Source: Straminergon stramineum (taxonomy: Eukaryota; Streptophyta; Bryopsida; Hypnales; Calliergonaceae). From it: DNA of 64,000 nucleotides. The position numbers and the translations under genes were made by a program. The stretch's first letter is position 1, and each line of letters opens with the position of its first letter. The notes beneath the pieces were generated by a model that ran no database searches, was not told where the DNA came from, and saw only the letters and a program-made list of their open reading frames with translations. Positions 38,701 through 49,580 of this stretch are shown here, one piece after another. Where the stretch lies: contig OY987263.1 in the NCBI GenBank assembly GCA_963920665.1, positions 42,257,218 through 42,321,217 of the forward strand. Direction: 5' to 3'.

Positions 38701-39218
38701 TTTAGAAGATGTATTAAGCTGTGTAGGGATCTTTGGGTGCAAGAGCCTAATCTTTGGAGTTCAAAGTTTTATCATTATGATGAATTTATTATGCCATTTC
38801 GAAGCGACAGGAGACAATTCCATTTCTGGTCAAAGATCAACTGCTCTGGATATAAGTCCACCCGAGTGTATGGATTGATGAGTTGCTGTTGGTAACAGGG
38901 GTCATTATATGAGACGGGTCCCTAACAGCTTTAGGGTTCTTTACCTTTCATTTTGATGATGTGTTCAATCGGCTCTTCCTGCAGGTGGCAGTGCGGTTGC
39001 CGACAGGAGAACGTAAGGAACGCAGGTTCTTTAACACCGCTAAGGTTCAGGCTTTGTACGATTACATAGAATCATTAAATATTGTCGAAGCTGACAATTT
39101 CCTCTTGATTTCAAATTTTCCTCGCGTGGTATACGGACCTGATAAGTTAGATTTGACACTGAAAGATGCAGGGCTTCACCCTCGCACCAATCTGTTTGTA
39201 CAAGTGCAAGATTCCTAG
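35755..39218 (+). CDS. PUX10: PUX10/UBXD8-like UBA-UAS-UBX protein
   Basis: CDC48/p97 adaptor related to plant PUX10 and animal FAF2/UBXD8, which sit on ER and lipid-droplet membranes and recruit CDC48 to ubiquitinated clients. Five exons join in phase (35755-36259, 36897-37342, 37575-37745, 38326-38529, 38985-39218), giving 519 residues. Order: UBA-like helices at about 5-45 (FQEITGMTDPVVSHQILEAH); a hydrophobic hairpin at about 130-168 that would anchor the protein monotopically; a thioredoxin-like UAS domain at about 195-320; a long Glu/Arg/Gln-rich coiled coil at about 325-440; and a C-terminal UBX domain at about 443-519 with the FPR signature (SNFPRVVYG) that docks on CDC48. The ATG has a good context (CCACCATGG). 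Intron 1 starts with a long polypyrimidine tract. Membership of the family is clear; assignment to PUX10 rather than a sister is from the hairpin. Confidence 0.93.
36272..36447 (+). repeat. Polypyrimidine tract in PUX10 intron 1
   Basis: About 175 bases are almost entirely C and T with few purines, beginning a dozen bases after the splice donor. There is no simple repeat unit. Such tracts can bind PTB-type splicing factors or form triplex DNA; neither is shown here. Confidence 0.7.
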
Positions 39219-39988
39219 ATCTCCTGTTCTTGCATACCTGAGGTCAAACTGATGGCAGATGCATATTCTTTTTAGTTTCCTGCCAGAGCACAGGGTGTCT
39301 TTGCCTACCAGTTAGCAAATACGGGTTGTTACTTGAGTGTATCCAACTGTACAGGAGAACCAGTACAAACCCAACCATGAGGATTCAATTCTTTCAGAAT
39401 TTTTCTCTCTTGTAGCACACTTATTAGTGATGCAATGTTTTCAGAATCTATTTCATGGTTGCAATAGCATTCTGTATGTTGAGCCTACTTCATTATGAAA
39501 GGAGGCTCATTTATCGGCACTTGTTACTTCGTTCTCCCCCTCGAATCTTCGAAGAAGTTAACCCACACCGGGGATAAATAAAAATGTTTGGCACAATCTT
39601 AGTCCCGCATCTTCACTCATTGATGTCCTGTGCTTCCCAGACACGAAACACCATATCTAAAGAGTGCCACTCAAGCCTTGTTTACCGTATACACTAGTAA
39701 GATGTGCTGAAGGTGAAAATTTCGGTCTTCCAAGACTTGTCACTGCAGTTTGCTGCAAGTGTTGTATGTCTTTGAAACTCTTGGCACCAGAAAATCCCAG
39801 AAATAATTTATTCGGACTCTCGATCGTCACTACGACTCGTAGCACCAATTCAGAAAAGTGCGTTGGCAAGCCTTGAAAGTTGAAAATCTTCACTGCCTTC
39901 CTGCAACGAAGTGCCATGGATACAGTCCTCCAGATGTATCTAGCAGGACCTGGAGACCTTCATACATTCAGACCTAACTTAAGTGGCC
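39219..39988. other. Spacer between PUX10-like and trihelix-NMNAT genes
   Basis: Both neighbours read rightward. The stretch must contain the PUX10 3' UTR (AATAAA-type signal near 39577) and the promoter of the next gene. Short frames on both strands have no recognisable content. Confidence 0.45.
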
Positions 39989-42900
39989 ATGACCGCCAAC
40001 ACTACTCTCACTCCTGCCAAGTCTTCGCCCACTTCACCACGACTCATTTCTAGCCAAGTTTGGGTTCGTTTGCCCTTTCTGTCTTGCTCTTTGTGGCGAA
40101 ACCCTAACTTCGACCTTGGATGTTTCCAATCAATCTCTCATGGCTCTGTAATGCCATCTCTGCGCAGTAATCAATTTCGTTCGTTTAGCAGTGAGCCCAT
40201 TGGTCCTTTCGATCTGAGCTCAACGCAGCCAGTGGTTGTGTTTCCGCCCAGCTTCCGTCGATTCGTTTCCAGCTTGGGTGGCGGTGTTGCGGAGCAGCAG
40301 TCCAGTAACATTAGGTCCATAAGGGCTTCCAGCTCGTTTCTGTTCGAGCATGAAATTATGCAGATAGAGATGGACGAGGAGGGAGCTCCTCCCACCCCCG
40401 CGGTGCTGGAAGGGGCGCTTTCCAGCACCATTTTGGACTTGGACCAAACGGACCCTCACCACCACCACCACCACCACCATCATCAACAACAACATCACAG
40501 CTTCAACAACAACAATCCGTATGGCAATGACCGCGTCATGGATCCTGACGCCGGGGGGAGCAGCAACAACGTCGCAGGGGCGTCTTCCCAACCTGGAGAC
40601 GACGAGGAAGGCTTGGACGGCGACGGGAAGGAGAAGGTCGGCATGGCGCGCAAGCGGCGGGCAGAGATTTGGCAAGACGACGAAATGGATGCTTTGGTGC
40701 GCGCCTTTCGTGAAGTGCACCTGAAGCTCACATCCGCCGCCGGGACGGGGAAGAAGGTGAAGCAGGTGTTCAAATCGGCGACGGATAAGTGGCAGGAGGT
40801 CCGGACGCTGCTACTGGCGGCCGGGGTAGACCGGCAACCCAAAGAGATCGAGCGGAAGTGGTCGAATCTGTCGACGGCGTTCAAGCAGATTGCGGATTGG
40901 AATAGCAAGAAAGGGGGAAGGCCGAGCTACTGGGACTTGGATGAGAGTTTGAAGAAGGAGAAGACGAAAGCGAAGGAGCTTCCGGCCACGTTTCGTGTGC
41001 AGCTGTTTGATGCGATGGCGGAGTTTATGGGCGATCGCCAAGGGGGTGCCAGGAGCAGGTCGCCTGCTGCGACGCAAGGCGGGGGGGTGCCCGCAATCAG
41101 CTCCTCGTCTTCGCCAGTGCAACTTGTGCCTGTGCCTGGCCTGCCGCGCCCTCCGCCTGCACCTGGTGCGTACTTCGTCTGTCTTGGAGTGGTGTTCTCG
41201 TAGGGTTTGGGAAGAGGAGGTTTAGGGCTTGTTTTGATTGGGGTTTGGATGGGTGCAGGGATGATGGAGGTGCCCTTGCCTGTGGAGAAGCTTGCGGTTC
41301 ATGCCAACCTCTTGGATGCTGCGAATCAGTAAGTCTTGGTGTCAATGGTGATGCTTCTGGACGACCGATGTTGTCTCGGGCTGGGGCGGAGAGGAATTGC
41401 AGTTAGGTCATCAGGAAGGGTTTGTGTTTGGTCTCTTTTGGAAGTGGTCAGATCATTTCGTACACTGGAGCCGACTTTGTAGCTTGTTGCAACCTCTTGG
41501 ATGCTGAAAATCGGTAATTTTTGGTGCCGAATGTTGATGACACTAGGCTATCGAAGTAGTTATTAGCTGGGGTTTAGAAGAATTGCAGTTAGGTCATCAG
41601 GAATGGTTTCTGTTTGGTTACTTTTGAAGTGACTTGATTCTGTGGTCCATTTTGGTCACTTGTTAAAGTAGCTTCTGAAGCGGAGGAGTCCGTGTGCTTA
41701 GTTTAGGATACTTGACGCCTTTCTTTCTTGTTGTCGGGTGTGTTTTTGTTGACCTCTAGTGGAATCATTTCGCAAAAGTTTTACTGCGACTCCATTGCTA
41801 AAGCGATTAGGGCCAGCTGGTAATATGTCTGGTATTGAACCTTCATGCGTTTGAATCTAATGTTTCTTTTGTAGCAAAAGGCGGCGGGTGGTGGTTTTAG
41901 CTCCAGGCAGCTTCAATCCACCGACGTACATGCATCTTCGCATGTTTGGTGAGTGCATCCACTGTTTCCACCTTTACAGTACCGTATTCTACTTGCATGA
42001 TATGGTTTTTGTCAAATGCAGAGCCAATGATGTAAAGAAAATACCAAACCCAACACGAATTTCATCCCATCTTCTATACTCACCACTATTTCCAACAGCA
42101 ACTCATCTATCCATACTCTAGGTTAGCTTTCAATTTGCAAGTGGCGTAAGCATGACTTGGCTGAAAGCTAATGACCACGTATCTTTGAATGCAAATGGGT
42201 TTATTTGCAGTCACTTGTAGTGTCCACAAGCTCCCACTTTGAAACTCCGTCAGTAGTGAAAAAACTTGATTTCAACAGTTTTGGTTCTTGTAACCAAAGA
42301 CCTCTCCGTGGCTTTCTACTTCCTCAATAGTAACACTTCTACTTATGTTCGAATGCAAACAGTATCCTCAACCTTGTTTTTGTGGGAAAATGCGTACATT
42401 GTACGATGATTAATTTTTTCATGCATGCAGAGTTGGGAATGGATGCACTCACAGCTGAGGGTTATCACGTGTTGGGTGGCTACATGTCTCCTGTCAATGA
42501 TTTATACCACAAGAAGGTGCCACGCTCTTCTTGTTGAATTCCATATCTGAGTAATTCTTATCACATTTGTCGTGTTCAATACTGTGTTGAAATTCGAAGC
42601 TCTTGTGGTTTGAGCCTATCATTTCTTTTGGCTGATCAAGCGGCAACCTGGATTTAGAGGCTTTTATTTCTAGTGCAACTCGGTTCTGTGTTTTGGTGCT
42701 AATGTGTGCGCATGTGTACATGTGAAGGATCTTGCTCCTGCGGAGCACCGTATCAGGATGTGCGAGTTGGCAGTTGCTGATTCACCTTTTATAATGGTCG
42801 ACTCTTGGGAGGTGAGCTCTGCAATCAATAGTTTTTACTGTTGGTTTCCAAGTTCAGTTCTTGCATTGTGATATGTTCTGGGGTCTGAAGCTTAACATGG

Positions 42901-45442
42901 TTTGTTGAATGGGGTTGCTTGAAGTAGGCTAAGCAGAGTTCCTACCAAAGAACGCTCACTGTTCTTGCACGGATTGATATGGTGGTCAACTTCAATAATT
43001 ATGCCAGCGATGGTAAGCCATTTGAGTGCTTGTATGCGTGCAAGATTCCTGAGTTACCGGAGGGTGCCAGATGTGCAATTTGAACCTTGTGAGAACCTTT
43101 TGCGTAGATCTTACTTTTTTAATGGTTTGGAGATGGTGTTGCAGAAAAAGTACGAGTGATGCTGCTTTGTGGAACGGACCTGCTCGAGTCCATCGTAACG
43201 CCAGGCGTGTGGATACCAGATCAGGTCAGTTGATAGTTGATTGTCCAATTTCGTTTGTCAAGTCCTTCAAGTCATGTATAGTAAGAAGTATACTAAGAGG
43301 GATGACTTCATCATAATTATTCCTTTGATTAGAACTATCATTCAACAAATGTCTACCCTAGATTGAAATGTGTGATTTCCTTTCATGTGGCTCTTTCCAT
43401 ATAATCGTTAGTACATATACTCAGTGAACCCTATCTGATTGAAGATTTCAAAATTCCAAAGGGATTATCTTAGGGCATCCTGAATGTGACACTCTACATT
43501 CCCACTTCAATGTACAAATTCATCCACACTTGAATTTTACGCGGCCCAACCTGACTTCCTGTCTGTGCCTGGTCAAGAGTTAACGGACCAACCACAAACC
43601 ATCTTATCTAGAATGTAGGACGATATTCCATCACTTTGTTTAATCCAGTACAGTAATGCACCGAAACTTAGTTTTAGAGGGTGGTCTGCGGGGCTCGGTA
43701 CAACATGATGGGGCCTATCATTCCAAAAAACTAATTTTGAGGGGCTCGGCATAGCCTTGGAATGATAGGCCCCATCATTGATTTTAACTCATGTCTCATT
43801 TTCAGTGGACACGATAACTATCTAGATTTTTGAACCATTGCTTAATCTCTCCCATTGGGGATAGAGACAATAAGTGCCTGTGATAATTTGTGAGAGCTGA
43901 CCCAAAAAGGTGTGATGTTTTTTGAGCCTTGCTTCAGTAGGTAATCCAATTCTGAAGAGACGTGATTCCTTTTGTGCAGGTGCGAACATTGTTGCAAGAA
44001 TATGGAATTGTGTGCATAAATCGAGATGGCAAGGATGCCCGACGTCTTGTGTTTGAACACGAAATCTTGTATAATAATCGAGTGAGTACTCTCGGTCACT
44101 TTTATCACCTCCACTTCAATTTGTAGGTCTTGTTTTTCTTTGGCTTGGGATGAGAAATGGCAGTTCGGAGATTGTTCTCAGGTATGTTCCAGGACGTGCA
44201 TCTTTTATTTGGAGCAGATAGTCTGAGGGTCCCTGGACAGATGTTACGGAGAGCAAGTAGATTTTGCTGCGGGTGCTGAAGTTGATTTCGATTTAGTCTG
44301 GAAGTTCTCAAGTGGTAGTTCTGTATGTTGTGAAGTCGCTGCTTACCTCTTTTTATGTTGTGCGCTATTTGCAGAAACAGATTTTGGTGGTGGATGAGGT
44401 CATTCAAAATAATATAAGTGCAACAGCAATCAGGTATTTCAGACCCCTCTTAGCAATCATTTTTAGTAGTCAACTTGTTTTAAAGTGGATAAGGTCGTGA
44501 ACCCTTATTCATGGGCAGGCCGTGAATATCCTAGAAGAGCACTGAATGCAGTGAATTTTTGGTTTTCTTGGTGGAAGTGTGACACGCCGAGAAGGGCACT
44601 GAATGCAATCCAGTCACAGAAATTTTGATCATCCATAATATAATTACCCAAAACTAGTAAACTTCATTCAAATATTGGCAAATCTCATATTTCTTAGAGA
44701 TGTTTTTTGGCGGTTTCATCCAATTGAAAAAGAAATTCTAGTGTAATGGGAGCCGGCTCGAAACTTAGGTTAGATTTTGGCGATTATCTGCCAACAATTT
44801 TTGTGGCAAATGAATGTTATTGAGAATTACATATTTATAATCTAGTGGATATGACAATGTGCGACAAGTGAATCCTATCCATGGGGCAAAAATTGATAAT
44901 TCAGCCTATATGATATTTGATAGTAATTGTATATTAGTTCGTTTGAGAAAGGGTAGAAAACCCCATTAATAGAATTCCATTTCAGTAGGAAACCACTCGA
45001 TGCAGAACAGCCACATGAATTTATTCGCTGCTTTTGTCTGGCACAAACTTTAAAAGAGGAGGTCCATAACGCGCTTGGGCTCTAAAAGCGTCCACCTCCT
45101 CAAACGTAATACTATTTGTACGTTTCTTTTTTTTCATCGCTCCAGCAATGTGCAAACCGTGTACATTTCACCACCTATGTCCATTTCTACAGAAACATTA
45201 CAGTTTCAATGAGTCAAGTACTTCAGTTGCTGAGCTTCCCATCACTGTTAAAGCAATGAGGTCTTGTGCATGTAATAACTCTATTTTGTTGAGTGGCTGT
45301 CCTCCTAACTCCCGGAAATCCTTTGTGCAGGCGAAATTTGTCAAGAGACTTATCGGTGAAGTATTTGATCCCTGATTCCGTAATCAGCCATATTAAGCTT
45401 CACCGTCTGTACATGAACGTTCCCCCTCTTCAGCAATTGTGA
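39989..45442 (+). CDS. NMNAT: Trihelix/Myb-like DNA-binding domain fused to NMN adenylyltransferase
   Basis: Ten exons join in phase: 39989-41165, 41259-41328, 41875-41948, 42431-42516, 42728-42811, 42928-43012, 43145-43224, 43980-44081, 44375-44433, 45331-45442. The product is 642 residues from the ATG at 39989, or 519 from 40358. Exon 1 encodes a Ser/Arg-rich N-terminus, a His/Gln/Asn run, an acidic patch, then a trihelix-type Myb/SANT domain (40655-40948) with W-x(n)-W spacing and KWSNLSTAFKQI, ending in a Pro-rich linker. A 93-bp intron joins it to MMEVPLPVEKL, the typical start of plant NMNAT. The enzyme half is complete: GSFNPPTYMHLRMFE nucleotide-binding motif, YMSPVND, LLCGTDLL, TPGVWIPDQ, and ISATAIR near the C-terminus. 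It makes NAD from NMN and ATP. If the 93-bp intron is retained, a trihelix-only protein would stop at 41203. Enzyme identity is very sure; the fusion needs RNA support. Confidence 0.85.
40457..40510 (+). repeat. CAN trinucleotide run coding His/Gln/Asn
   Basis: A CAC/CAT/CAA microsatellite encodes nine His, three Gln, two His and, after SF, four Asn in the N-terminal part of the trihelix-NMNAT protein. The reading frame is kept. It is likely length-variable between individuals. Confidence 0.8.
43705..43778. repeat. Perfect 22-bp inverted repeat (hairpin) in an NMNAT intron
   Basis: 43705-43726 and 43757-43778 are exact reverse complements across 22 bp, separated by a 30-nt loop. GGGGCTCGG occurs both just before the left arm and in the loop. 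It lies in the 755-bp intron between exons 7 and 8. Pairing does not continue beyond the arms. It could be the ends of a tiny mobile element or a structured RNA; no function is shown. Confidence 0.8.
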
Positions 45443-48400
45443 ACTTGGCCTTCCCGAACTTCTTGATGTCACTGTGACATGAACTTGAAGGTCCACGCAA
45501 CGCTCGATTTGGGAGCTTTGAGTTACATTTCACAATTATCTTGCTCGGAGATGAGTTGTTTCAGTATTTGAATGAAATTAGTTTAGCATTTTCCTTATCA
45601 TACTGCGGGATTTGTGTGAGCCACACAATGTACCAATTACACCACAATAAGCTAGTGTCGTGGATTTTTCTCATCACAGTATGTTACGTTGACGGTGTGA
45701 ACTTCTTTGTTGCGTTGCAAATGACTGAAACACTTGAATACTGAATGTCTCCATTTTGTTCCCTGAGTAGATCATATTCTGTAAATCACTTCTGATTAAG
45801 TGCGATGTTTATATATTGAAAGCTGGTTTTCCCTCGGTTTATTTCTCCATACCGGTATATTAGAACAACGGTATATGCCATTTTGAGTTTTCTAAAAATA
45901 CGTTATAACTTGTCACATCCGGCGTTGAGAGCGTCTCCACCCCCTTTGCTAACCTGTCTCCCTAGCCTTGCAGGTTGCAGGGTGGCATTGTGTGCGTATG
46001 GCATGGCCGAGGATAAACCCCACCTTAGCTGGAGCCTCGGCTATGGACTACTTTTTGCATGCCTCCAATTTGGGTCTTGAAATATTGCACAAGTGCATTT
46101 CGTCATTCAATTTATTGAAATCCAGGGTGTAGAATTGGCGATTGTGACCATCGAAATTGCAGATTGCAGGCGCCCACTCGTATACCGTTTGTTCTTGCAC
46201 ATTTTGCTTCGGGCATGCGATTCTAAGGATTGCAGGTCTGCCTGACGGGAACATCTTCAAAGGCACAACAACTCTATAGCCTGACACTCTTGTTGCTATC
46301 ATACTGTCGTATCCTTTCTATTATTTTTACCATGTTGTTTCTTTCTTTGGAAATCCTTAACTTATTACCAGATTATGTCTATATTCACTTGACATGTGTA
46401 AGAAAAGGCCGCACGGGCTCAAATGGTGTTCAAATCCCAGTACCAAAAAAACATGGAAAAATGAGGTGTTTAGATTGAGAGTTTTGTTGCTCCAAACCAA
46501 AATGGGCTTGTGGCCTCCATATGCTACACCCCTGATTCATCCAAACGAAATTCATTATTCCTAGAATTCATTTTCTAATTCAAGGAATAATGAAGATAAA
46601 TAAGAAACTCTAATTTTCAAATATTTTTTCTCTTTTACACACATTGTTTATTCTCCATTTCAGGAATTTTAAGAAATGAAATCCTTACAATGAATCACTT
46701 CAATAGCTATTTGATAATAGCTTTTAGATTGACATTTGTAGCAATAGTTCCTAAATGGACATTTGTAAGTATGCAATTAATATAATGGTGCACACTATTT
46801 TCAACTATTCCAATTGAATTAATACCTTTTTTTCATAACTTTTGGAAATTTTCATAAAAAAATTTAGTATGTTGTAAGATAAATAGTAAGACGAATCTCT
46901 TTGAATAGTTTCAAAATTTTATGGATTTATTATATGTAAATATTGTCTCCTTAATCCTTTGTACCTCTAGTTAAATTTTCTAAATAATGAGTATGGACAC
47001 ATGTGTCTTCAGAACACCTTTGTAGTTTCACTTTGCATTGAAAGGACTCTTATTTCATTGTAGTATTGAGTTATTTGTGTTATTTTGTAATTGTATGCAT
47101 CTAAGGTGAATTTTGGGGGGATATTAATAACATACTTGAAATTTTTTTTCCAAAATATACATGAAATATTTAGAAATTATTCTTGCGTGTGATTTCTTGA
47201 AGTCCCTATAATTTCGTTTTTAATTTTTTAGAATTTTGTTCCCAAAAAAAATGACACTATGTTTTGATTCACCTAACTTTTTAGATTGATGTTGGTGACT
47301 TCCATTAAGGTTCATAATAATTTAAGAGAACCCCCCCGTAAAAAAAAATCCATATTCATGTTATAAAAGAAAATTCTTGAAAAGTGGTACATATCCAAAT
47401 CACTAATACCTTGACATGGAATTAGAAATGTTGATCCCAATTGTGAAAATGTTCATGTAAGTAAAAATATCCTATGTTTTTTATTTTATAACCCAAAATT
47501 GAAAATGCACACTAAATTACAACATTGCACATATATGAATACCTCTTGTAATGAAATTGCACTTGCCGTTTTCGAATGCATCTTTGTATTCCTGAATTGA
47601 TGCAGGCTCAATTGCAAGTTGAAGTTTCTGTATGGATTCGCTGGCAGATTCTACTTGTTCAGTATCTTCGCATTCCTATTTTGGGAGACCCGACGTTCCG
47701 ATTTTGTTGTCAGCATGTCACACCATGTCGCACCGTTGATTCTGATTGCAGTTTCTTATCTTACAAAGTAAGATTTCTTGCTCAGTCTTTGATGCTTTCT
47801 GCATTTTCTACTGTGCTTTCTTCTTTTTCATCTCTTCCCACAGCATATCATTTTGAGCTCTAACACTCACTTGGCATTGGTGCTTGTGGTTGCAAAATTA
47901 ATTGCTTCGCTCATGTTCAAGTACCAAGTACACTGATCATTAGTCCGCGGCTAGTTGCAGTGATCTTTAGTTTCCATGTTTGGCTGGCAACTTAGCTCGT
48001 ATTGGATCGATGGTGATGGCCGTATATGATGGAAGCGATGTATTTCTTGAAATTGGGAAGCTGACAAAGTATAGCAGGCTGGTGGTTGTTTGACTAGTAT
48101 TTCTTTCATTCTATTTGCCATATCATGGTTTATTCTGCGGCTTCTAATTTTTCCCTTTGTTCTCATCTGGAGTGCAAGGTATCTTTGGCTTTGTTCAACT
48201 CTTTTATTATTTCTTTGGATATGAATTAGTTCTCATGGGGGCGGTCTGCATCATGCCTGAGGTTTCATTTGAAGTGATACTTTTGCAAGGTGCCTAACTA
48301 GAATGCCTTTAACACGAGGTGCCATCACTCTGTCGTCCTTTGATGACCACCATGTTAATCCTAGTAGTTGATTTGGCATTCTCCAGTTGTGAGTCTCCGC

Positions 48401-49404
48401 AATATTTCAGCAAGCTACTGGTGGGAGGGACCACGCTCTACTACGTTTTCAACTCTTTGCTGATTATGTTGCAAGTGATGCACATATATAATATATTAGT
48501 GGGTGTTAATCTGGCATATGGTAATGACGCAGATACGAGACCGTAGCAAAGTATCTAATGAAGTCTGCTCTGGTAATTTCCTCGCTTTGGTTCTCATGAA
48601 TCTTTTCAAAGCTTTGGGTCTCCTTGCATTGTTTTTGCCTTCAAAAAGTTCTCATGCAATGCCATGGCTTGCTGACAAAGTGGTTTTTATTCCTGGACTT
48701 CCACTGGCAGAGAATGTGCATTCAGCAACCTGAGAGAATACATCCCATTGCCTGGGCTCTTGTGAGGAACCCATTTGAAGTTATGCAGCGTATTGAACCC
48801 AATGCATAGCACCTCCAGCGACATGTGTAATGTGAGCTCTCTTCCTGATCAACGCACATCTCTCTAACATGTGTGAAAACTGCCTTTGAGCTCTTGGTGG
48901 AGTGGTTGTTGCATTTAGGATTTATCAGGAGTGAGTGAGTTCATGTGAATATTTGCTACCAGAATGCGTGCATCAAATCTGAGCAATTATTCTTGAGCTG
49001 GTTAGTGTTAGGCCCTCAGTTACTCTGTGGTGTCAATTGCTTGTTGTACCCTATTGTCTTATGAGAGAAAAATTTCTGGGTTTTCCATAGAAAATGGTTA
49101 CCTCTACTTTTGCAGTTGTTATAGTTGGAGGAAAACCTCACCAAAACAAACTGAAAATTGTTCATTCCTCACAATTTTGTGAAGTTGCACAAAAGATACC
49201 ACCAAAATCATTTTTGAAATGTCTGAAAATGCATGTGGAAGCAGGCTAACATTATGGGTATTTTTAGAAGAGAATTATGTACTTTTTGAATTCCCTCTTA
49301 AAGACATTGAGACTCTTTGGGAAATTCCCCTCTAAATTCGAAGGAGTGGGTATTTAACCCCAATAGGACGAGCTAGTCATTGTGGTAAATATCCATTTGG
49401 GTAT

Positions 49405-49580
49405 TTGTGTGAATCATTTGCATAAAGAAACCCAGGAGTATTCACTGGAGGTCAAACTATTGTGGATGACCTCCCCTTTTTACACAAAATTCCAAGGATG
49501 AATACCCTACATAAAAGGACTCTTTGTCATCTATCATACTCTTACTGTTTGCGGTGTCCTTCTAGGGTTCACCCCTAAAT
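49405..49580 (+). repeat. Dispersed TTAACCC-family repeat, diverged copy
   Basis: It shares GTGAATCATTTGC, TTCACTGGAGGTCAAACTAT, CCTTTTT.CACAAAATTCCAAGGATGAAT and TTTGTCATCTATCA in the family's order. It is followed by CACCCCTAAATGCCCGAGGC, close to the TTAACCCCTAAATGC fragment near 26484. Confidence 0.55.

Noticed and set aside
40220..40720. 166-codon minus-strand frame with long Val runs, plus another at 40495-40908
   Set aside because: Antisense of the His-run and trihelix exon; the Val runs are the complement of the CAC microsatellite.
45149..45220. Alternative last exon of NMNAT starting after the acceptor near 45146
   Set aside because: It is in phase but gives a short tail unlike the family; the exon at 45331 encodes the conserved LSVKYLIPDSV...LY ending.
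46400..46450. tRNA T-arm-like string GTTCAAATCCC near 46430
   Set aside because: No matching acceptor stem, D-arm or anticodon arm could be found around it.
47576..48809. Cluster of short frames in a slightly GC-richer stretch, possible hidden gene
   Set aside because: No two frames could be joined by convincing splice sites into a recognisable protein.
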